64,000 bases of DNA from Cavia porcellus. Lineage: Eukaryota > Chordata > Mammalia > Rodentia > Caviidae. Every line of letters begins with the position of its first letter. Positions within the stretch are counted from its first letter, which is position 1. The position numbers were made by a program, and so were the translations under genes. Positions 47,697 through 56,960 of this stretch are shown here, piece after piece. The stretch covers positions 30,140,767 through 30,204,766 of the forward strand of contig NW_026947509.1 of NCBI RefSeq assembly GCF_034190915.1, read 5' to 3'. Under the pieces are notes generated by a model. The model worked only from the letters and a program-made list of their open reading frames with translations, did not search any database and had not been told where the DNA came from.

Positions 47697-47835
47697 AGCA
47701 GGGTCCAAAAGCCACTGTGCTGGGCGCTCTATAGGTGTTCCACAAGCGGCAGGTGCTGAGTAACCTGTCACAGATGATGAGACAGAGGCTCAGGCCCCAC
47801 TGCTGGTAACTGGCAGGTCTGGGGTGAGTCTCTAA
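47697..47835 (-). repeat. MIR SINE fragment, antisense
   Basis: GATGAGACAGAGGCTCAGGC, CTGGTAACTGGCAGGTCTGG and a flanking AAAGCCACTGTGCTGG follow the MIR antisense order. It is strongly diverged. Confidence 0.55.
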
Positions 47836-47893
47836 GCTACTGTGTCTCTGATGCCTCACTAAGGTCATCTGTGGCACAGGATGTGGGCAGAGG

Positions 47894-48657
47894 TGTTATA
47901 ACCTAAGGCCCCCTAACTATCGCGCAGTAAGGTCTGTTCTGTATAAGCCCACCTGCTGCTTCCCCTCCCCTTCTCCCTTCAAATCTAACTAGGTTAAGTT
48001 TTAACTTCCTAAAGGCCATAAAACAAAGGCCTGAGGTAATAGCTCCTGACAACCCAGGTCTTCCCTACCCGGTAGCCCCGTCACAAATTGTGTTAATTGC
48101 ATTAGATTGTACATTCTTCACAAAAATAGCTTCGTTTGTATCATAGCAATACCTGTAACTTGGCCTTACTGTAAATGTGTGTTTTCCTTTCCCTCTGGGC
48201 AAAGGATTGATATGTTAATCAGTGCTCTCCTCCGTAAAGAATTGTAAAATCTTACCTAATTGATATGTTAACCATTGTTGCCCTCTACAAATAGAATAGT
48301 TGTGGTGCTCAAGTAGGGTAACTAAGGTTGTTAATTGCTGTTAGGCTTCTCTATTCTTTGCTAAGAAAAACAAGATTTCTTCTTATCTAAACTTGCTAGT
48401 ATGCAGGGAGACTTGCAATTGCCGTTTCTGCTTTGTAGTGCATCACACCCCCAACCCCCTCCTTACATTGTGTGACCAGCAGCTGTTTGTGGATTTACAA
48501 GATAAAAAGTCCTGACCTTTAGCTGTGAGGTACGCAGTCTCCAAATTGGCTCCCGGAGACTCGTCACTAGGCCTGGATTTTACCTAATAAAGCCTTTGCT
48601 TCTCAAATTTTAATTTCTTGCTTCCTTGGATTTTATACCGGGCTCCGAGTTATCACA
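47894..48657 (+). mobile_element. ERV1-type solo LTR, 764 bp
   Basis: It starts TGTTATAACCTAAGGCCCCC and ends CGAGTTATCACA. GAGG at 47890-47893 and 48658-48661 is a 4-bp target duplication, typical of class I (gammaretrovirus-like) integrase. A GATAAAAAG at about 48503 can serve as the TATA region and AATAAA lies at 48587-48592, giving U3, R and U5. It shares its R/U5 region with the antisense LTR at 22013-22403. No gag, pol or env sequence adjoins it, so it arose by LTR-LTR recombination. Confidence 0.9.
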
Positions 48658-49074
48658 GAGGCTTCCCACAGCTTCCCCCTGCCCTGCTGCAGTCTACCTG
48701 GTCTCAGGCTACAGGCGAAGGCCAGCACTGTTGCTGACAAGGAGGTGACCCAGGATTATCATGCTGACTTGTTAGCTCCGCTGCTTTGTCCGTCTGCTGC
48801 ATGATGTTCCGTGTGGCCCATGTTCAGGGACTATGCCGTGCTTTGGTGTCTGTGTCTCAGGGCCTGGTAGGCCCTGGGAAGCAGGATTGGGCCTGCTGCA
48901 GTCTATTTTGTGGATGATCTCACCCCACTCTCAGAGTCTCTGTCAGAGAGCTTTGCTTTAGTGGGACTGAGTGGAGGCAGTCAGCGCACCCCTCAGTCTC
49001 CGTCCCCCACACTCTGATCCTGCCATTCGCCCCAGCACTGTCCCAGCTCAGGCCACAGACACAGCCACCCCTTG
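48658..49074. other. Unrecognised DNA without a gene
   Basis: No repeat or frame of interest is seen. Confidence 0.5.
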
Positions 49075-49205
49075 GGCCTTAGTCACTTCCTCATTGCTGG
49101 GACAAAAGGCCCAGCACCCACTGCTTAAAGGAGAGAGGATATTTTGGCCCACTGATTTTGTAGGCTGGGGCTGGGACCACCAGATGCTCAGTTTCCCAAG
49201 GAAAG
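49075..49205 (-). mobile_element. MaLR LTR fragment, antisense
   Basis: GCCTTAGTCACTTCCTCATT, GCTGGGACAAAAGGCCCAGC, TAAAGGAGAGAGGATATTTT and TGGCCCACTGATTTTGTAGG match the start of the antisense MaLR copies. The rest of the LTR is missing. Confidence 0.7.
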
Positions 49206-49384
49206 TGTCAAACCTCCCCTTCTCGATGCTAATTCACTAATATTGTAAAACATTGCAAGGTCCAAGTAAAACACATCCACAGGCTGAGCTGCTCCCACAG
49301 ACCTCCTCCTGTGATTCTGCCATGGAAAACTTTCTTTCATAGAAATAATAAGACAAACAGTAAGGTCAGTATTAAGACTGAAAG

Positions 49385-49615
49385 GCAATGAGTGCTCACT
49401 TGTGGCCGAACATTATTCCAAGTGTCTTACACAGACAGCTCTCTGCATTACAATGCTGTGAGGCCTATGGAGACCATAGTCATCCTTGTGTTTGATCCAG
49501 GAAAAGTGGGAACAAATGACCTCAAAAGGACTAGAACATGTGCCCAAGGTCACACAGACAGCACCTGGGGAGCCTGGAGCTGCTGCTCTGCCTGCCATCA
49601 GGAGCTCAGGCAGAG
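49385..49615 (-). repeat. MIR SINE, antisense, long copy
   Basis: GAGTGCTCACTTGTGGCCGA, ATTCCAAGTGTCTTACACAG, GCAAAGGT-type text CCAAGGTCACACAGACAGC and TGTGCCCAAGGTCACACAG follow the full MIR order in antisense. It is one of the more complete MIRs here. Confidence 0.8.
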
Positions 49616-49779
49616 CTGAAAATCAGTGTCATTTAGATGGTGAGAGCGTGTTCTCCAGTGTGCTTTTTCTGCCCCCCATCCCCGGGAAGAGGAGCCACCC
49701 CTCTTGAAGCCCACTTTCCAAGCCTGGGCAGTGCGGCCCTGCACAGGGGTATTAGCTGTGTGTTTCTTAGTCCTAGTGA

Positions 49780-49852
49780 GTGTGTGTATGTGTGTGTGTT
49801 TGCATGCATGTGTGCAGAGTGTGTGTGCATGTGTGCATGTGTGCTGTGCTTT
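49780..49852. repeat. TGTG/TGCATG microsatellite
   Basis: GTGTGTGTATGTGTGTGTGT and GTGTGCATGTGTGCATGTG form an impure GT-rich tract. Its frames give cysteine- and valine-rich repeats of no meaning. Confidence 0.9.
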
Positions 49853-50199
49853 GAAGACAGTCAGCCTCTTCAAGGTCACATTAGAACTTGACTGCTGTGT
49901 GGCAGTGTTTTGAGGTGGCCTGCAGGAGGTGACTGGATTAACTGAGTGCTGGGTGCAGTGGGGTCTCTTTCTGATAAACCAGGCTGCCAGCCTGGAGTGA
50001 CCGAGCTCACCCACGCACCTGGGTAGCCCTCTGTCTCCCGCCAGGGGCCCAAGCAGAGACTCTCAACACATGCAGCTGCCAGGACTCAAACTTCAGAACC
50101 ATGAGCCGGAACAAAGCTCTGTGTTTCACACATCACACAGCCTCGGGTGCTCTATTGCGGGGACTGATCTTGGACCAGGACGGCACAGGGGTCCCCAAG

Positions 50200-50297
50200 C
50201 CCCTGTGTGGCTGGAGTGAGGGTGGATGTGTGGGTATGCATCGTGGAAAGGATTTTCAGGTAACTCTAGCTGCATCTCACCTGGGTTGAGAACCATT
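50200..50297. mobile_element. Possible hAT-Charlie 3' end
   Basis: TCTCACCTGGGTTGAGAACCATT at 50275 on resembles the terminal CAGTGGTTCTCAACC-type inverted repeat of hAT-Charlie elements (complement). The left terminus is not recognisable. Its end is also the duplicated target of the following element. Confidence 0.4.
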
Positions 50298-50876
50298 TTT
50301 TAAAAATTTTATTTAAAGAAAGACTAAACAAAATGGAAAATGGGTAGAAACAATACATATGTTCAGAGAAAAGATAAACAGTAAGAAATCACTAGTTAAT
50401 GTTTACATACTGTCCTTTTACAAATAGTTGTTCAAGATACAAAAGTGGAACATATGAAGTGGGAATTCAAACAGCGAGACTGCAAATAGTTCTGTTCCAA
50501 CAAAAACTTAGTAATACGGTTGTCAGTCCTATACATTTAAACATACATGTAGTTATCCATATCTTCATTTATGTTAAGATTAAACAAATTAAAGCAGGCT
50601 AAAGTCATTCTGAACAAAGAATAATAATACTTCTGGATTTCACATCATGACACACGGGATCAGCACTGGATACTGTAGTATCTTTTTAAAAAAATTTATT
50701 TAAAGAAAGACTAAACAAAACAGAAAATGGGTAGAAATAATACATACTTTCAAAGAAGAAAATAAACAGTAAGAAATCACTAGTAGATGATTACAGATTG
50801 TCATCTTACAAATAGTTATTCAAGATACTAAAGTGGAGCATATAAAGTGGGGATTCAAACAGTGAGACTGCAACCA
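50298..50876 (-). mobile_element. Retroposed element with two direct copies
   Basis: Two direct copies (50303-50485 and 50693-50873) begin with TTTATTTAAAGAAAGACTAAACAAA-type text, which reads as an AATAAA and A-tail on the minus strand. Both end at GAGACTGCAA. They differ at scattered positions. GAGAACCATT at 50288-50297 and 50877-50886 is a perfect 10-base target duplication around both. Copy 1 continues into a 200-base stretch that copy 2 lacks. The source transcript is not identified. Confidence 0.75.
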
Positions 50877-50886
50877 GAGAACCATT

Positions 50887-51324
50887 ATTTTTTAAAACAT
50901 TTTATATTGAAGCTAATTCTTCACGCCACTAAGGCCAAGTCTACCAGCTGAGGCCATTCACTCACTTCTGCCAGACTTGTAAAACTTTATTTTCAGCACT
51001 GTTGTCAACGCAGTTTGGGCTCCTTTAGGAAGATTTATAAGATTCAAAAGTCAGAATGAAGAGAACAAAATGTGAAGTACGGTAACATAATTGTTAGTTA
51101 CACTCCGATACCTTTTGGGTTCTTCAAATATTCATAAATAACCTAACCAACTGTTCTGCCTTTCTCCTCAAACTTTATATTACACTGTGAACACTTCCCA
51201 CATCACCAGTGTAATTTACTGTGAGGCTGTTTCATAACGTTCTGCCAGTGCATTTGCAATATTTTTTTTTTACTTTTCTTCTGATTGAATATCTCAGAAT
51301 CTTTTCCTCTCAATTTATATTATA
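50887..51324. other. AT-rich unrecognised DNA
   Basis: No repeat or gene is recognised. Confidence 0.5.
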
Positions 51325-51503
51325 AAAATTAGCTGGGTATAGTGGCCCACACCTGTCATTCCAGCACTCTGGGAGGCTGAGGCAGGAAGGCTGCCAGTTT
51401 GAGCCCAACCTGGACAACATAGTGAGACCCAGTCTCAAAAAATAAAAAAGGCTGGGATGTGGCCCAGTGAGAACACCCTAGGTCCAATCCCCACTACTGC
51501 AAA
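51325..51503 (+). mobile_element. B1-dID composite SINE
   Basis: TCATTCCAGCACTCTGGGAG and CCCAACCTGGACAACATAGT are the B1 part. AAAGGCTGGGATGTGGCCCA and CCTAGGTCCAATCCCCACTA are the ID-like part with a B-box-like end. The arrangement matches the copies at 13295, 14540, 37490 and 39553. Confidence 0.93.
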
Positions 51504-53599
51504 ATCACAGTAACAGCGATAATGCTAATAAACGAAATAATGAAAAATACAAGTGTTGAAATAAACCTCTGTCTATTTTCTTTTTTATCTTTCACATTTT
51601 GGCTTAGTCCACAGAAGTGAAGGTCACACATCCTCTCTAGCTTTGGAGAATCGTTGGAGAAAAGGGAGAGACCCATGCTATTTCATTCAGCTTCACCTAT
51701 CACAGCGGCAGGAACACCCACCTGCATCTCACAAGGCAATCTCTGTCCAGGCCAGGGTTTCATGGTACAGGTTGAATGTTCTGGACTGGAAAAGACTGGG
51801 ACCAGAAGTGTTTCTGATTTCAGAGTGTCATGGATTTGGGGACATTTGAAGATGCAGAATGCGACCTCTCAGGGATGTGGATGAGCCCAGCTGTGTTCAG
51901 TAAAGCTTCACATGCCTGTATGCATGGCCTGCAGGTGCTGCTGGTGCACTGCATGGTGAGTGTGACAGCCACCTGAAGCCAGACGTGAAATCAGTTCCTT
52001 GTGGCACGCAGTCTGTGCTCATTCTCAGGTTGTGGAGTAGCTCAAATTTTGGATTTTAGATTACAGATGATCAGCCAGGCTTTTTCGGTCAGTTCAACCA
52101 AAGCAAATTGGAGAAAAACAGCAAAAGGGATCACCGGGCTTATCCTCGAATCCTAAACCTTATCGACAAAGTCAGTGTTACCACAGCAGAACAAATCCTT
52201 CCCTTTCTGGGCAGAGCAACTGAGAGATGTGTCCAAAGTAGGTGGCCACCTGCTGGACTCTTGGTCCCTGGTCACCTTCGGGGCCAGCCTGACTGCCAGA
52301 AGCCCTGTGACTGTCAGCAGCTGGACACATTCAGCTCCTTGGGATCCACATCAGATCTGCCCACCTCACCCCTTACCCCTGCCACGGGGGAACAGGTGAC
52401 ACACAAAGGGGCCAAAGAGGGCGGGGAGGAGGGTGGAGGTAAACAGAGCTCAGGTGGAGGAGCCAGAGCAGGCGCTGCCTTTCCCCCACAGAAGGTGGGG
52501 AGAATCCTCACGGGAACACGGCCTGGGACTAGAGGGGCAGCAGGGACCGCACCTGGTGCCCAGGTCTGAGCTTCCCTGTAGGAGTCTCCAATTATGGGAA
52601 CTGGGCTGCGTGGGCAGCTGCTGACACAGGACTGAGTCAGGGAACGTGGAAGCCTAGCCAGGAACATTCTGTGGTGCCAGAAAGTGAGAGCCGGATCCAA
52701 AAAATGTGGGGCCAGGCCAAAACAGGAGCCAAGTTGAGGTCTCCCAATGCCTAAATTGGGGCTGAGCGGAGTAACAAACTATAACGATAGTAATGGATTG
52801 TAACTCCTAAAATGCAATAAATACTCAAGAGTCTGAGCTCATACAAAGGATACAAAGGGCAGCTCTTCCTGCAGAGGAATTCCAGTTAAGACATGCATGA
52901 GGAATGGCAGAAAAAGAAAATCATTAGTTAGCAAACACCACAGTGATAGTAGTTGCAGACAACACTCAGTCAATACAATTCATGCATGAAAGAATGAAGA
53001 AAAGCAGTATTTTTGTTATTCCTAAGCATCTCCCCCACTAGATGCCTACCACTTTCAAGGGAAAAAGATAACTTTGTAAGAGAGAAATTCGGTGAACAGG
53101 AGATAATCAAATGATTAAACCAAATAATCAAAGTTACCATTGAAGGTCATAAGACTGTGGTATCAGCCTCCTGCTACCACGGGCAGAGGGCCAGCACTGC
53201 TTCTGGTGTCCCTGCCAAAAAATGCCTAAGCTTGATCTCGTCATGAGAAAATACCAGCCACACACAAACTGGAGACACCTCACAAATAATGGCCAGTAAT
53301 TTTCATAGGTGTCAAGGCTGTGAAACACAGAGGGATGTTCCAGAGAGAAGGAGACCAGGCCACCAGGACAGCTAAATGCAGGGTCTGGACTGGATCCCTG
53401 ACCAGAAGAGATGGGGGTGGGGAGTGTGGTAAAAGATGTCACGTGGGGAAGTTAATGGCAACACAGCAACGTCATCTCCATGAGTGGATGACCATTCTAC
53501 TGGCCATGTCAGATGCCTACCCTGGGAAATACTGGCAGGAGGATAAACGTGAATTTATGTTCTGTTTTTGTAATTGTACTGTGATTCCGAAGTTATTTC
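51504..53599. other. Unrecognised DNA without a gene
   Basis: No repeat or gene is recognised. The 153-codon frame at 52108-52569 is low-complexity (glycine-rich) at its end and lies opposite another frame. Confidence 0.45.
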
Positions 53600-53712
53600 A
53601 GTGGAAAAAGCAGAAGAGATATGGGGAGAGGAGCTGGAGAATGAGAGGAAAGAGAAGGAGGAAGAGAGGAAGAGAGGGGCGGGGAGGGAGGACGGGGGGG
53701 GGGAGAGAAATT
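53600..53712. repeat. GGA/GAGG purine-rich repeat
   Basis: The strand is almost pure purine for about 110 bases and ends in a ten-base G run. The long open frame across it is an artefact of the composition. Confidence 0.9.
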
Positions 53713-53719
53713 CTGCCAA

Positions 53720-53767
53720 CTTTTTTGTGGTACCGAGGGTTGAACCCAGGGCCCTCACACTTTGACA
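53720..53767 (-). mobile_element. ID-type SINE fragment, antisense
   Basis: GGTACCGAGGGTTGAACCCA and GGGCCCTCACACTTTGAC are the complement of the B-box and 3' part of an ID or B1-dID tail. The A box half is missing. The purine-rich repeat on its left sits where the tail would be. Confidence 0.75.
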
Positions 53768-55264
53768 GGGTTCAATGTTTGACAATACAGATAATCTCTC
53801 ATTATTATTTATAAAGTATCACAGAGGCTTTCATTGGGTCACATGGAATGGTCTCGTCTTCAAAAGCTAACAACACAGAGTTTGTTTAGAAGGCCTGAGA
53901 ATAAAGTTAGCTAGGAAAAGAACTATACTGCAGTAGTGAACAGTATTGCAAAAGTCATCCAAACTAAATAGTGCTGGCTGGAGAGAAGCCAGTTTCAACT
54001 GACTACATAAACCCTTCACATGCTGTTTTGATTTTAAAAGGAGTCAAGCTGGCATCTGTAGGAATGCTTTTCAAGCAAAGACCAGTCTAGAATCTGACAC
54101 ACTTACGGATATAATCTGGGCCTTTTCAAAGACCTGTCTGAGTTCTTACAGCTGAACTGAAAAGCATCTCTTTGGCTCTCTTGGTTGAGGGCCAGTGTCA
54201 GTGTGACTGATAGTTAAGCCAGGGCTGTTGAGTCACTGGAATTAAATGTACACCACTTACAGTTTGAGAAGGAGCTAATAAGATCTTCCAACAAGCTGTG
54301 GGTCTTATCATAAAATGAAACAACACTGAACGTCTGGACATCAAGCAGTTTTACTCACATAAATTCTGAATTTACACTTCAGTATGAACTAAAACCAGTG
54401 ATTGCCATCACAGAGCTTCCACGAAGGTTTCTCCTTCAAATGTCACCCTAGCCTTCTGACATTTTTATATCTGTTGCTTCATAAATCCCCACTAAAATGA
54501 CCTAAGAGAATAACAAGAAAAATTCCCCATGACCACAGAGGACTGGAAAAAGGAAGCCTCCACATTCCTCAGTCCTCAATGATTTGCCAGAAGAAACAGT
54601 GCCAGGAAACAAATGGGACCCAGAGAGCAGGTGAAGCAGCCGCTGTCCTCATCTGCCAGGGTACTGTCACTAAACTGGCTCCGTTAATCAAGGGCACATT
54701 TCAGTCCTGCTGTCGCCCCGTCTAGTCCAGCCTCAGCCTCCTAGAGCCTCCTGGAGTTTTTATTTGGGAATGGGCTTCTCTCGGCAAGGTTTTTAAAAAA
54801 GGTGTGTGGGGGTATGGGGTGCTGAAAATTCATCAATATCTGAACATGTAAGACGGTCCATTTAGGAAGATGGAACATGTAGGAAGTACAGTTATTTCAA
54901 GAAACACAAGAAAACGGAAAATTTAAAGAAAAAAAGAAATCAAAGTTAAAAATTTGAAGTATATATTCCAAATGAGACTTGGGGCAGTGCTATTCTTTCC
55001 TCATGACAGTTTCACAGAGAATTCTTAAACTATCAGACAGCAGTTACACTAGCAGTAAAGGATGAAGAGAAAATAAAGCCCTGCTGACACCTAGGAAACC
55101 AGAATACGGTGTCCCAATATCATTCGGGACAGGAAGACTGCTGAAAAATGAGAGAGAAATCTCAGGAAAGACCTGAAACTTAGGAATCAATGTAAGTGAA
55201 CCCAAAGTGCCAGGAAAAGTCACTCTAGGGTCCCAGCATCAAGGTCGGTATCTCTAGAGTACAT
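53768..55264. other. Unrecognised DNA without a gene
   Basis: No named repeat or exon is recognised. Confidence 0.5.
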
Positions 55265-55490
55265 GAGGATCTCCTAAAAATTAACAATAACAAAGTAGTA
55301 AGGATAATCTGACATTAACACAGGCAGAAGACTTTTCAAAAGAGAATATTCAATGGCCAATAAACACGAGAAAAGATGCCCAATACCAATCACTGGAGTG
55401 GTGAAAATTAAAAACACTGCATGAAGATACGTGGTACATCAGGACTAATGTCAGAACACAGATAATATTAAGTGTTATTAAGAATGAAGA
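55265..55490 (+). repeat. LINE-1 ORF2 fragment
   Basis: AATGGCCAATAAACACGAGA, AAAGATGCCCAATACCAATC and GGTGAAAATTAAAAACACTG match the LINE-1 ORF2 end in sense orientation. It is short and diverged, with no frame. Confidence 0.65.
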
Positions 55491-55675
55491 CCAAGCATGA
55501 CTTCCATACACAGAGAGTGGAAGTTTATCAGGGACCTGGCCAAGAGCCCCAGATGCCTACATGAGGGGTACGGCAAAGGATGAAGGAAAAACAGAAACAC
55601 ATTTCATAATGCATGGGTTTGGGGAGGCTGGGAGGTCAGTAGCTCAACATGGGCAAAGACAAAGACCTCTTTGGC

Positions 55676-55997
55676 TGACCCAGCCCGCGGGTTAATCTGG
55701 ATCCGCAGGACAGTTTCCTGGAGAAGGAACGGGGATTAACACAAACAGGGCGGGAGACAGAGAGACGGAGACAAGTCGAGGAAGTCCAATCAAGTCTCAT
55801 TTATTGATAAAGTGGCCCGCAGGGGCGGGCCAGTGGGACAGGAAGAGGCTATTGGGTAATCTCTGATGGGTCACCGTCACGTCCGTGTACGTGACGTGAG
55901 TAGGAGAGGATTATGGTTAATGTAGGCAGGCGAATTATGTGCCCATAGGAGGGAGAGGCAGGGAGACAGCAATGGGGTGGTCACACCGCTCCCTACA
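55676..55997 (-). mobile_element. ERVK-like solo LTR with perfect 6-bp duplication
   Basis: Minus strand: starts TGTAGGGAGCGGTGTGACC and ends GCGGGCTGGGTCA. TTTGGC lies at 55670-55675 and 55998-56003, a perfect 6-bp target duplication as expected for class II (ERVK/IAP-like) integrase. AATAAA is on the minus strand at 55800-55805. A U5-like run of GTCTCC and CTCTGTCTCC units follows. No internal sequence adjoins it. The clean ends and duplication suggest a fairly recent event. An 8-base inverted repeat lies in U3. Confidence 0.95.
55875..55896. promoter_or_regulatory. Inverted repeat in LTR U3 (CRE/E-box-like)
   Basis: CGTCACGT (55875-55882) and ACGTGACG (55889-55896) are perfect inverted arms around a 6-base spacer. 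The arms contain CACGT and TGACG half-sites like those bound by bHLH and CREB/ATF factors. The position within U3, upstream of the polyadenylation signal, fits an LTR enhancer, but binding is not shown. Confidence 0.6.
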
Positions 55998-56003
55998 TTT
56001 GGC

Positions 56004-56774
56004 CAATCGGTTTTATTTTTTCCAGTGAGAAGTTCAGAGGAAAGGGTAAGGTTTCTTTCCTGGAACTGCAATAAAGTAGTAGTGGGATGGGCAAGTTTAA
56101 CATCACAAGAAAACCAAGATAAGCACCCTCCCGCACCTAGGTGCCAGTGTCCTCCCTGTATGGTGGCCTCAGATGCTTCTATCTTTAGTTTATAATCTGT
56201 GATCCCCAGCAAGTGTAAATTAGTTCTCTGGAGTAGCAGTATTATAATTTCACATATCTAATTATACAAGGGGATTTGTTAGGTAGGGTTAGGAGGCTAG
56301 GGCCAAAGAGTCCAGCTGCTGCTCAGCCCAAGAAGCTGAAAGCCGCGCAGAACAAGTATTTAAGAACGCAACACCGGTGGGAGGTTAAAGGCTTGAAAGC
56401 TCATGCTGGAGTCACTGGTGTGTGTCTGTAGTGAAAGCGGAAGGATGTGGAGACTGTATCTAACCGCTGCAGTTCTCCCAGGACAGGCCTCTCTCCTGTC
56501 TTCCCTTCCAGGCTAGCAGCCTATTGGTTGGTGTCACCAGCTGATAAGTGGGTCTTCCTTACTCTAGTTGCTGACGTACTTGTCAATCATCCACAAACGT
56601 GCCCAGAACCCTGCTTTACTAATCCTAATCCGCTAAGTGGCTCTTGCTCAAGTCAAGTTGACACATCACGATGAATGGCCACAGATCACCTCGGGAAAGT
56701 GCCATAAGTAGATCAGCAAGCCTCGAAGAGCGAAGACTCAGAATCCCAGGTCTGGGACCTTCCTGTTTGTTAAC
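56004..56774. other. Unrecognised DNA without a gene
   Basis: No repeat or gene is recognised between the ERVK LTR and the MER5A-like element. Confidence 0.5.
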
Positions 56775-56960
56775 AAAAAGTCTTCAGGGACGCTGTGCTT
56801 TAGAATTGCTCTCTGTGAGGAGGTGCAGCTTCCTGACACTCAGGGGCCCTACAGAAAATACCTGTCACACTTGGACACCCAAAAGTGTCTCCGGATACTG
56901 CTGAATGTCTCTTGGCAGACAACATAACCCCATTGAGGACTGTTGACTTCAGGGATTGTC
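56775..56960 (-). mobile_element. MER5A-like hAT-Charlie remnant
   Basis: AAAAGTGTCTCCGGATACTG, CTGAATGTCTCTTGGCAGAC and AACATAACCCCATTGAGGAC follow the MER5A order in antisense (family text AAAAATGTCTCCAGACATTGCC). The outer ends are decayed. Confidence 0.65.

Noticed and set aside
52108..52569. 153-codon frame ending in glycine-rich sequence
   Set aside because: The end is low-complexity purine-rich DNA and an opposing 128-codon frame overlaps it. No family is recognised.
53320..53814. 164-codon frame with a basic and glycine-rich end
   Set aside because: The frame crosses a purine-rich simple repeat and an antisense ID fragment, so its amino-acid pattern is a by-product.
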